Positions 1 to 5,754 of a DNA stretch of 6,698 nucleotides are shown here, one piece after another. Source of the stretch: JAYZDB01 sp036338025 (GTDB taxonomy: Bacteria; Planctomycetota; UBA1135; UBA2386); assembly GCA_036338025.1 (NCBI GenBank), contig JAYZDB010000084.1:1-6698 (forward strand). The letters run 5' to 3'. The notes beneath the pieces are model-generated. The model made no database searches. It was not told where the DNA came from and worked only from the letters and a program-made list of their open reading frames with translations. The translations under genes and the position numbers were made by a program. Positions within the stretch are counted from its first letter, which is position 1. Each line of letters opens with the position of its first letter.

Positions 1-863
1 CAGGGGTTGGCGATTCCGCGCCCGGCGATATCCGGCGCCGAGCCGTGGATCGGCTCGAAGATCCCACCACCATCCTCGCCCAGACTGGCGGACGGTAGCA
101 TGCCCATCGAGCCGGCGAGCACCGATGCTTCGTCGGTGAGGATGTCCCCGAACATGTTCTCCGTCACGATCACGTCGAATTTCGAGGGCCTACTCAAGAG
201 GTGCATCGCCATGGAATCAACCAACGCGTGCTCGTAGGAGATGTCCGGGAACTCCTGGTCCAGCACCCGCTCGGTCACCTCCCGCCACAAACGTGAGGTC
301 TCCAGAACATTGGCTTTGTCGACAGAGGTGATCCTGTTCCCACGCGAGCTCGCAAGTTCTGCCGCCTTTCGCACGATCCGCTCAACCTCCGTGACCGTAT
401 ACGTACACACATCGGTGGCCGAATCCTCGGTGCGTTCCTTGGCACCAAAGTAGATTCCACCGGTCAACTCTCGAACAAACAACAAATCGACCCCCGCCAG
501 TACCTCGGCCCGCAGCGGCGAAGCACCGAGCAGAGCCGGGTGCGGTCGCACAGGTCGTAAATTCGCGAATGTTCCCAGCTCTCTACGAAGATCGAGCAGG
601 CCTGCTTCGGGTCGCCGGGTGCCTTCGGGTAAGGGACCGTCGCCTCCGACCGCTCCCAGCAAGACCGCGGCGGACTCCACGCAGGACTGGCGGGTAGCCT
701 CGGGGAACGGATCGCCATGCTGATGGCAAGCGGCGGCCCCAAACGATGCCTCAGACCACTCGACAGCACCCGCGGGCAGCGCCGCTCGGCAAACCATGAC
801 CGCCGCGCGCGTCACTTCGGGTCCGACGCCATCGCCAGCAAGCACTGTGACGAGTTGCGTCAA
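1..863 (-). CDS. leuB: 3-isopropylmalate dehydrogenase, C-terminus beyond the window edge
   Basis: LeuB oxidises and decarboxylates 3-isopropylmalate to 2-ketoisocaproate with NAD+, in the cytoplasm. The first 287 codons are open without a stop; the family is about 350-370 residues, so roughly 65-75 are missing. Visible signatures are LAGDGVGPEV (8-17), RPEAGLLDLRRELG (84-97), FANLRPV (99-105), VRELTGGIYFG (130-140), VDKANVLETSRLW (181-193), TENMFGDILTDEAS (234-247) and EPIHGSAPDIAG (270-281). Residues matching known substrate and metal ligands are R93, R103, R131, Y138, K183, D216, D240 and D244. The usual GGPKW after the first glycine-rich loop reads GGDGPLP here, a small departure. The start is TTG at 863-861, overlapping the leuD stop as TTGA; GAGGAG lies 11 bases upstream, and the next in-frame ATG (codon 23) would cut off the conserved N-terminal loop. 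It is the last operon gene visible. Identity is near certain; the start is likely. Confidence 0.95.
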   Translation of the reverse strand, partial: MTQLVTVLAGDGVGPEVTRAAVMVCRAALPAGAVEWSEASFGAAACHQHGDPFPEATRQSCVESAAVLLGAVGGDGPLPEGTRRPEAGLLDLRRELGTFANLRPVRPHPALLGASPLRAEVLAGVDLLFVRELTGGIYFGAKERTEDSATDVCTYTVTEVERIVRKAAELASSRGNRITSVDKANVLETSRLWREVTERVLDQEFPDISYEHALVDSMAMHLLSRPSKFDVIVTENMFGDILTDEASVLAGSMGMLPSASLGEDGGGIFEPIHGSAPDIAGRGIANP

Positions 864-1426
864 GACGTACGACTCTCCTCGTACTTCATGATCTCGGCCT
901 CGAAATCGAGCAGGTAAGCCAACTCGTCGATGCCGTTGCACAGGCAGTGTTTGGCGAAGGGATCGAGCGGAAATTGGTACTCACTGCCGTCCGACAAGGT
1001 CACGGTGCAGCCAACTACGTCGATGTGCACGTCCTCCCAGGGCGAGGTCAACAATTTCCGGTGCGCCTCGGGGTCGAGCTGCACGGTGAGCAAACCATTC
1101 TTGTGAGCGTTCTGGCGGAAGATGTCGGCAAACGACGTCGACACAACCGCGCGGAATCCGAAGTCGAGCAAGGCCCACGGCGCGTGCTCACGCGAGGACC
1201 CACAGCCAAAATTATCGCCAGCGATGAGTACCCCACAATCACCCGCCCTTGGATCATCGAGGGGGCAGTCGGGATTCTCACGCCAATCGGCGAAGGCGTA
1301 CCGCCCAAGGCCTGCGCTCTCTGTTGTTGTCAAAAATCGGGCCGGGATAATCTGGTCCGTGTCGATGTTGTCCGCTGGCAACACCAGGCATGGTGCATGG
1401 ATCTCGGTCAAAGGCTGCCGTTTCAT
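860..1426 (-). CDS. leuD: 3-isopropylmalate dehydratase small subunit
   Basis: LeuD pairs with LeuC to form isopropylmalate isomerase, converting 2-isopropylmalate to 3-isopropylmalate through a dehydration-hydration cycle. The 188 residues form the swivelling aconitase-type domain. Signatures are NIDTDQIIPARF (20-31), FGCGSSREHAPWAL (73-86), which carries the substrate-binding loop, and a C-terminal DPFAKHCLCNGIDELAYLL stretch (155-173). Length is close to the bacterial type (about 200 residues) rather than the shorter archaeal form of about 160. The ATG at 1426-1424 overlaps the leuC stop by ATGA, and GGGAGG at 1438-1433 sits 6 bases upstream, so the start is well supported. It lies immediately after its partner leuC, and coupling of the two would favour equal subunit amounts. 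Nothing is odd about it. Confidence 0.97.
   Translation of the reverse strand: MKRQPLTEIHAPCLVLPADNIDTDQIIPARFLTTTESAGLGRYAFADWRENPDCPLDDPRAGDCGVLIAGDNFGCGSSREHAPWALLDFGFRAVVSTSFADIFRQNAHKNGLLTVQLDPEAHRKLLTSPWEDVHIDVVGCTVTLSDGSEYQFPLDPFAKHCLCNGIDELAYLLDFEAEIMKYEESRTS
873..880 (-). promoter_or_regulatory. Ribosome binding site supporting the TTG start of leuB
   Basis: The purine run GAGGAGAG lies inside the last codons of leuD, 9 bases before TTG at 863-861 (11 if GAGGAG is taken as the core). It is the reason to prefer this unusual start codon over a downstream ATG, and it fits reinitiation by ribosomes finishing leuD. Confidence 0.65.
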
Positions 1427-2844
1427 CGGACGCCTCCCGTAGTCGAGAGGAACCGACGTGGATCCACGACCTCGCCGGCGATCGCGCAGGCAGCCGCTGT
1501 CTCAGGACTGGCCAGGAGGGTGCGAGAACCCTTGCCCTGTCGGCCGGCAAAATTCCGGTTGCTGGTACTGACCGCCAATTGGCCCGGCGGAACGAAGTCA
1601 CCATTCATAGCGATACACATCGAACAACCTGGTTCACGCCACTCGGCGCCAGCAGCGCGAAACACCTCATCGAGACCCAGAGCTTCTGCGGATCGTTTGA
1701 CGGTCTCGGAGCCGGGCACCACCAGCATCCGCACTGACTCAGCCACCGACTGTCCACGCAGCACCTCAGCGGCGGCGCACAGGTCCTCTAGGCGGCCATT
1801 CGTGCAGCTACCAATGAACGCGACATCGATCTTCGAACCGAGCAGGGTGCTGGCCGGGGCATGCCCGGTATAGGCAAAAGCCTCGCGGTTGCCGTCATCG
1901 AGAATCGGCAGTTCTCCACCGACCTGGATCGCCTGCGCAGGATTGGTGCCCCAGGTGATCATCGGGGCGAGTTCCTGGCAGGAGATCACTACCTCCTTGT
2001 CAAACACCGCGGAGTCGTCGCTCCGCAGGCCACGCCACTCTTGCACCATCGGCTCGAACTCCGTTCCTTCCGGGATCTCCCCGCGACCCCGCAGGTATGC
2101 GAAGGTCGTAGCATCCGGCGCGACGAGGCCCGCGCGGGCTCCCGCCTCTATGGACATGTTGCACAAGGTCATGCGACCCTCCATGGACAGGTCGCGAACT
2201 GCGGGTCCCTGGTATTCGATCACGTGACCCGTCCCACCATCGACTCCGATCCGGGACAACACGGCCAAAGCCAGATCCTTGGCTGTCACCCCGACCGGGG
2301 CCGGACCGTCGAACACTACCCGCATGGTCTTCGGCCGACGCTGCAACAAGACCTGTGTAGCAAGCACATGACCGACTTCAGTGGTGCCAATACCAAATGC
2401 CAAGGCTCCGAATGCGCCGTGGGTACTGGTGTGACTATCACCACACACGATCGTCATGCCAGGACGCGTGCGGCCGAGTTCTGGTCCGATGACGTGCACG
2501 ATGCCGCGGTGCGTGCTGCCTGGTCCAAACAACTCAATCCCGTGCCGCTCGCAATTTTCGCACAGGGTCTGGAGTTGCTGCGCAGCCTGCGGATCGATCC
2601 CGCTCCAACCACCAGCGATGTCCATCGGCTCGGTCGGCGTGGAGTGGTCCATCGTCGCCATCGTCAGATCCGGTCGACGGACTGGGAGGTTACGAGAGGC
2701 AAGCACCGCGAAAGCCTGCGGTGACGTCACCTCATGTACGAGATGCAAATCAATGTAGATCAGATCCGGGCGCCCATCCACACCACGCGCTACTACGTGA
2801 CGCTCCCATATCTTGTCGAACAGGGTCGACGGGACCTGCGTCAT
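1423..2844 (-). CDS. leuC: 3-isopropylmalate dehydratase large subunit (4Fe-4S)
   Basis: This is the catalytic, iron-sulfur subunit of isopropylmalate isomerase in the aconitase superfamily. With the start chosen here it is 473 residues, near the usual 466-475. The three cluster cysteines are C347 in FIGSCTNGR and C407 and C410 in PGCSMCIAMN, matching the numbering I recall for the E. coli protein. Other family blocks are TLFDKIWERHVV (7-18), ATMDHSTPT (63-71), VCGDSHTSTHGAFGALAFGIGT (133-154, split around the conserved histidines), MSIEAGARAGLVAPD (230-244) and STSNRNFAGRQG (426-437). A longer ORF begins at 2877, but its extra 11 residues are ilvE's tail read in another frame. The ATG at 2844-2842 overlaps the ilvE stop as ATGA and has GGAGAG just upstream. 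LeuD follows with the same kind of overlap. Confidence 0.97.
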   Translation of the reverse strand: MTQVPSTLFDKIWERHVVARGVDGRPDLIYIDLHLVHEVTSPQAFAVLASRNLPVRRPDLTMATMDHSTPTEPMDIAGGWSGIDPQAAQQLQTLCENCERHGIELFGPGSTHRGIVHVIGPELGRTRPGMTIVCGDSHTSTHGAFGALAFGIGTTEVGHVLATQVLLQRRPKTMRVVFDGPAPVGVTAKDLALAVLSRIGVDGGTGHVIEYQGPAVRDLSMEGRMTLCNMSIEAGARAGLVAPDATTFAYLRGRGEIPEGTEFEPMVQEWRGLRSDDSAVFDKEVVISCQELAPMITWGTNPAQAIQVGGELPILDDGNREAFAYTGHAPASTLLGSKIDVAFIGSCTNGRLEDLCAAAEVLRGQSVAESVRMLVVPGSETVKRSAEALGLDEVFRAAGAEWREPGCSMCIAMNGDFVPPGQLAVSTSNRNFAGRQGKGSRTLLASPETAAACAIAGEVVDPRRFLSTTGGVR

Positions 2845-3779
2845 GAACTCTCCGCCTCGTCGACGCCCATCAGCCAACCGTATCGATCCTCGGTTTCTCC
2901 GGAAAATAGTCCAAAGAACTCCCGCTGCATCGCCTGGGTAACCGGACCGGGTTTGCCGGTTCCAATATCGATGCGATCCACCGACCGGACCGGAGAAATC
3001 TCAGCAGCGGTTCCCGTCAAGAAGATCTCGTCTGCCGTGTATAGGGTCTCGCGCGGAACTACAGCCTCACGGATCTCGATCCCAAGGTCCGCGCCGATGC
3101 GCATAACGGTGTCCCGGGTAATCCCTGCCAACAAAGAACCGCTGACGATCGGTGTTCGCACGACCCCATCCCTCACTACGAACAGGTTTTCGCCAGCCCC
3201 CTCACTGACCGTTCCGTCCGGCCCCAAAGCGATCCCCTCATCGAAGCCGTTGCGCTTCGCCTCCATGTGGATGAGTTGGCTGGAGAGGTAGTTGCCGCCA
3301 GCCTTCGCCATCACGGGTACGGTATTCGGCGCGAGGCGCTGCCAGGAGGAGATACAGGTATCGATCCCCTCTCCGATCGCCGATCCGCCATGGAAGTTGG
3401 CCCACGGTACTGCGGCGATGGCCAGACGCGCTGGTGCCTCTCCGGGGTTGAGTCCCAGTTGGCCAAATCCGTGGAAGGCGATCGGCCGAACGTAGGCGGA
3501 ACGCAACTCGTTCTTTCGGACAACTTCCTGGCAGGCCTTGGTGAGTTCTTCCTGATCAAATTCGAGCTTGAGTCGATAGGTGGCTGCCGAATCGGCCAGG
3601 CGTCGAAGGTGGCAGGGCAAGCGGAAGAACTTCGGTCCCGTCGGGGTCGCATAGACCCGAATGCCCTCGAAAACCGATGAGCCGTAGTGCAGGGCATGGG
3701 TCATCACATGCACGTTGGCCTCAGCCCAGGGTACAAGCTCGCCATCGAACCAGATCCACTCGGTCTGTTGCATACTCAT
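2841..3779 (-). CDS. ilvE: Branched-chain amino acid aminotransferase (PLP, fold type IV)
   Basis: IlvE catalyses the last step of leucine, isoleucine and valine synthesis, moving an amino group from glutamate to the 2-keto acid. At 312 residues it is the normal bacterial size. The PLP lysine is K159 in MAKAGGNYLSS (157-167), the same position I recall for E. coli. The N-terminal block MTHALHYGSSVFEGIRVY spans 26-43. E193 in VSEGAGENLF (191-200) should contact the pyridine nitrogen, and GITRDTV (219-225) and GTAAEI (256-261) are phosphate- and substrate-binding loops. D-amino acid transaminase and aminodeoxychorismate lyase share the fold, but the motifs and the leu-operon setting favour a branched-chain enzyme. 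The ATG overlaps the leuA stop (ATGA at 3779-3776), with GAGG at 3790-3787 and 7 bases between. Lying between leuA and leuC, it would be expressed with leucine genes though its reaction also serves isoleucine and valine. Confidence 0.95.
   Translation of the reverse strand: MSMQQTEWIWFDGELVPWAEANVHVMTHALHYGSSVFEGIRVYATPTGPKFFRLPCHLRRLADSAATYRLKLEFDQEELTKACQEVVRKNELRSAYVRPIAFHGFGQLGLNPGEAPARLAIAAVPWANFHGGSAIGEGIDTCISSWQRLAPNTVPVMAKAGGNYLSSQLIHMEAKRNGFDEGIALGPDGTVSEGAGENLFVVRDGVVRTPIVSGSLLAGITRDTVMRIGADLGIEIREAVVPRETLYTADEIFLTGTAAEISPVRSVDRIDIGTGKPGPVTQAMQREFFGLFSGETEDRYGWLMGVDEAESS
2848..2853 (-). promoter_or_regulatory. Ribosome binding site fixing the leuC start at 2844
   Basis: GGAGAG lies 3 bases before the ATG at 2844-2842 (5 bases if the core is GGAG), within the last codons of ilvE. 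Together with the ATGA overlap it favours 2844 over the in-frame ATG at 2877. Confidence 0.6.
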
Positions 3780-5329
3780 CGACTTGCCTCAGCCATCGCG
3801 GGTGAGCCAGGGATCGGCTGTTCGAGTCGCTCCCACTGGTTGATCACCTCGAGGACGCCTTGGGCGCTCGCTTCGACGATGTCGGTGCTGTAGCCACTTC
3901 CCCGGAAGGCCCGGTCCCCACGACGACAAACCACCGTGACTTGCCCCTGGGCGTCTTCACCGAGAGTCACACTCCGCACCTGATAGTCCTCGAGATGCGC
4001 GCCGCGATGCCCGGTTGCGCGAACCAAGGCTCTGAAGATCGCGTCGATTGGTCCATCGCCAGTGGCTGCCTCATCGATCCGTTCGCCGTTCTCGTGCGAC
4101 AAGCTGACCGTTGCGGTAGCCAGACGATCCGTACCAGCACTGGTGTGAAGACTCAACAGAGACCACGGTCCAGCAACACGGGTCCCGATCGACAAGACCA
4201 GCACTTCAAGGTCGGGATCCAGGATCTCCTGTTTCCGGTCAGCGAGTTCCTTGAAGGCCACGAACAACCGATCGAACGCATCCTGGTCGAGTTCGTGGCC
4301 CAGTGACGCAATCCGATCGCGCAGGGCGTGGCGGCCACTGTGCTTGCCCAACACGAAGCGATCACCATCGAACCCCACCGAGTCCGGGGTCATGATTTCG
4401 TAGGTCGAGGCGTGGGAGAGCATGCCGTGTTGGTGAATACCCGCCTCATGTGCAAATGCGTTTCGTCCCACGATCGCCTTGTTCGGCGGCACTGCGACGC
4501 CAGTGATCGTAGATAGCAGGCGGCTGGTCGGTACCAACCGCGTCGTATCGATACCGGTCGTCACCCCGAACTCCTCGCCGCGGGTCGCCAGGACCATCAC
4601 CAGTTCTTCAAGCGAACTGTTGCCGGCTCGTTCGCCAATTCCGTTGATCGTGCATTCAACCTGGCGCGCTCCCCCGCGGATCGCCGCGAGACTGTTGGAA
4701 ACAGCCAGTCCCAGGTCATCGTGGCAGTGCACACTCAGCGTCACCTGATCGATGCCTTGTACATTCGACGACAACCAGCGGAACAGGTCTTCGAATTCGT
4801 GCGGTACGGTATACCCAACCGTGTCCGGCACGTTGATCGTCGTGGCTCCTGATTCGATCGCCGCTTCGATGACTTCTCGCAAGAATTCCCGCTCGGTGCG
4901 GGAAGCATCCTCGGGGGAAAACTCCACGTCCTCACAGTACGACCTGGCCCTGGCAACTCCCGCTCGCGTGCGGGCGAGGATCTCCTGCTTGGCCATCTTC
5001 AGCTTGTGCTCACGATGAATCGCACTGGTTGCCAAGAACACGTGGATCCGTGGCCTGGCGGCGTACTGCAGGGCGTCCCAGGCGGCGTCGATATCGGCGT
5101 CGAGACAGCGAGCGAGTCCCGCGATCACCGGACCTTTGACGTTCTCTGCCACCGTCTGCACCGCCGCGTGATCGTCGGGGGAGGCAGCCGGGAACCCGGC
5201 CTCCAGGACGTCGACACCCAGGGCAGCGAGGGACTTGGCCAGTTGCAGCTTCTCGGCAATCTGCATGCTGAACCCTGGGGCCTGCTCGCCATCGCGCAGG
5301 GTGGTATCGAAGATCTTCAGTCTTTCCAT
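3776..5329 (-). CDS. leuA: 2-isopropylmalate synthase
   Basis: LeuA makes the first committed step to leucine, condensing 2-ketoisovalerate with acetyl-CoA. It is 517 residues, typical of the bacterial long form. The TIM-barrel domain opens with FDTTLRDGEQAPGFSM (7-22), with metal ligand D13; HCHDDLG (201-207) supplies ligands H201 and H203, and GERAGN (232-237) supplies N237. FAHEAGIHQHGM (292-303) and LGKHSGRHAL (327-336) lie in the linker region. Residues from about 375 to 505 form the LeuA dimer domain, with ATGDGPIDAIFRAL (422-435) and GSGYSTDIVEASAQGV (477-492), where leucine binds for feedback inhibition in known members. Homocitrate or citramalate synthase is less likely given the complete leu operon. 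The start at 5329 begins right at the conserved region. No Shine-Dalgarno precedes it; the 20 bases upstream are rich in CA. It is the first structural gene after the attenuator. Confidence 0.96.
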   Translation of the reverse strand: MERLKIFDTTLRDGEQAPGFSMQIAEKLQLAKSLAALGVDVLEAGFPAASPDDHAAVQTVAENVKGPVIAGLARCLDADIDAAWDALQYAARPRIHVFLATSAIHREHKLKMAKQEILARTRAGVARARSYCEDVEFSPEDASRTEREFLREVIEAAIESGATTINVPDTVGYTVPHEFEDLFRWLSSNVQGIDQVTLSVHCHDDLGLAVSNSLAAIRGGARQVECTINGIGERAGNSSLEELVMVLATRGEEFGVTTGIDTTRLVPTSRLLSTITGVAVPPNKAIVGRNAFAHEAGIHQHGMLSHASTYEIMTPDSVGFDGDRFVLGKHSGRHALRDRIASLGHELDQDAFDRLFVAFKELADRKQEILDPDLEVLVLSIGTRVAGPWSLLSLHTSAGTDRLATATVSLSHENGERIDEAATGDGPIDAIFRALVRATGHRGAHLEDYQVRSVTLGEDAQGQVTVVCRRGDRAFRGSGYSTDIVEASAQGVLEVINQWERLEQPIPGSPAMAEASR

Positions 5330-5379
5330 CGGTCTGGTGTGTGGTGATTGCGAAGCCGCCCGCAGGAGTCGCGGGAACT

Positions 5380-5411
5380 AAAAAGCCCGCATCCCCTTCG
5401 GGGCTGCGGGC
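5380..5411 (-). terminator. Intrinsic terminator in the leu operon leader (attenuator, segments 3:4)
   Basis: The minus strand reads GCCCGC (5411-5406), AGCCCC, a GAA loop (5399-5397), GGGGAT, GCGGGC (5390-5385), then five Ts (5384-5380). The stem is about 12 pairs with one G-A mismatch, with a three-base loop. The T-run follows only in the minus direction, so the orientation is clear. No gene ends upstream that would need a terminator: the nearest ORF in that direction is the short leader peptide. It stands about 50 bases before leuA, which is where an attenuator is expected. Confidence 0.88.
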
Positions 5412-5486
5412 CTCTGGATCGTCTCGGTGTTCCGCTACGACAGACGCTTCGCTACCCCGGGGCGACTCGGCAGGAGAGCCAACCCC
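5400..5486 (-). promoter_or_regulatory. Alternative pairing 2:3 (antiterminator candidate)
   Basis: GGGGTTG (5486-5480) can pair with CAGCCCC (5406-5400), seven pairs including one G-U. CTCT (5478-5475) can then pair with AGAG (5415-5412). The first segment is the right arm of the 1:2 hairpin and the second is the left arm of the terminator, so the three structures exclude one another as in classical amino-acid attenuators. The two helices are separated by an unpaired CCCG-like bulge, making this the weakest of the three foldings. Confidence 0.45.
5420..5446 (-). promoter_or_regulatory. Small hairpin at the leader-peptide stop codon
   Basis: CGTCT (5446-5442) pairs with AGACG (5424-5420), and CGG (5434-5432) with CCG (5427-5425) around an AACA loop. 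A 7-base bulge on the left side contains the TAG stop of the leader ORF. It sits between the leader and the terminator and might act as a pause or spacer element, or be fortuitous. Confidence 0.3.
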
Positions 5487-5533
5487 CAGGTAAGAGCGAG
5501 GTTGCTGAGTCGATTGCCGGGAAACGCGGTCAT
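5435..5533 (-). CDS. Putative leucine-rich leader peptide of the leu operon (32 aa)
   Basis: This short ORF starts at ATG 5533-5531 and ends at TAG 5437-5435. It encodes 32 residues beginning MTAFPGNR and ending GVAKRLS. Seven are leucine (codons 9, 12, 14, 18, 20, 21, 31); six of these fall in the run LSNLALTWGLALL. The codons used are CTC three times, CTG twice, CTT and TTG. Such enrichment just before a terminator and a leucine operon is the hallmark of a transcription-attenuation leader: scarce charged leucyl-tRNA stalls the ribosome and changes the RNA fold. No Shine-Dalgarno is present; the bases before the ATG are a C run. Since the predicted -10 box ends about 11 bases before the ATG, the message may be leaderless or nearly so. 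The ORF is too short for homology to help, and the call rests on composition and position. Confidence 0.7.
   Translation of the reverse strand: MTAFPGNRLSNLALTWGLALLPSRPGVAKRLS
5463..5512 (-). promoter_or_regulatory. Leader hairpin 1:2 (anti-antiterminator candidate)
   Basis: CGACTC (5512-5507) followed by AGCAACC (5506-5500) can pair with GGTTGGCT (5484-5477, one bulged G at 5480) and then GAGTCG (5468-5463). That gives 13 pairs, with an 8-base internal loop at 5476-5469. The left arm carries Leu codons 9 and 12 of the leader peptide. A ribosome paused there would cover the left arm and free the right arm. Pairing was worked out by eye and no folding energy was computed. Confidence 0.55.
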
Positions 5534-5541
5534 TGGGGGGA

Positions 5542-5580
5542 GGATCTGTAGACGTTGGAGGGTAATTCGTCAATAGATCC
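5542..5580 (-). repeat. Imperfect inverted repeat over the leu promoter (operator candidate)
   Basis: The arms are GGATCTATTGACG (5580-5568) and CGTCTACAGATCC (5554-5542). Reverse-complementing the second gives GGATCTGTAGACG, identical at 11 of 13 places. The arms are separated by 13 bases and cover both the -35 and -10 boxes. It could be a binding site for a dimeric repressor or activator, or a stem in RNA started further upstream. No protein is assigned. Confidence 0.4.
5545..5573 (-). promoter_or_regulatory. Candidate promoter of the leu operon
   Basis: TTGACG (5573-5568) matches five of six bases of the sigma-70 -35 consensus. After a 17-base spacer comes TACAGA (5550-5545), a weak -10 with three matches. 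Transcription would begin near 5538, only a few bases before the leader ATG at 5533. Support is the strong -35, ideal spacing and position upstream of the attenuator; the poor -10 is the main doubt. Confidence 0.5.
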
Positions 5581-5754
5581 GGACGATTTCTCCCCCTCTC
5601 CATAGGCAAACATCGGCGCTGGCAAGCCTTACGGACCAGGGACCAGGGTAGTCTGAGGACGAGTTAAAGTTGTAGCGATGGCAACAAGCAAGATCTCCTC
5701 GCCACACGTGGTAAGCTCTGCCTCTCCCTCACTCGAACCCGCATTGGCACTCGC
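5574..5754. other. Divergent intergenic region between the leu leader and the exported-protein gene
   Basis: These 181 bases should hold the promoter of the plus-strand gene, but no convincing -35/-10 pair was found. A 7-base tandem duplication, GGACCAG twice followed by GG, lies at 5633-5648. No RNA gene or terminator was recognised here. Confidence 0.5.

Noticed and set aside
275..769. Two short minus-strand open frames that could suggest leuB is broken
   Set aside because: Translating the frame from TTG at 863 gives a continuous LeuB with every expected motif, so there is no frameshift. The short frames are shadows.
947..1873. 308-residue open frame on the plus strand
   Set aside because: It lies antisense across leuD and the end of leuC, which have full family motifs and coupled starts. 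It has no recognisable domain and an R/S/P-rich, low-complexity composition typical of shadow frames in GC-rich DNA.
1861..2724. 287-residue open frame on the plus strand
   Set aside because: It is wholly antisense to leuC, with no motif and no plausible start context.
5380..5411. The leader hairpin as a T-box or leucine riboswitch
   Set aside because: No T-box consensus or specifier-loop layout was seen, and the Leu-rich ORF gives a simpler ribosome-mediated explanation.
5010..5609. 199-residue open frame on the minus strand through the leu leader and into leuA
   Set aside because: It crosses the terminator hairpin and overlaps the first 320 bases of leuA in another frame. Its composition is rich in P, R and S with no domain.
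5633..5648. GGACCAG tandem duplication as a possible iteron or operator
   Set aside because: There are only two 7-base copies, with no further copies seen in the window and no link to a promoter.
5712..5717. TAAGCT preceded by TGG as an extended -10 for the plus-strand gene
   Set aside because: It has only three consensus matches and no -35 at a suitable distance.
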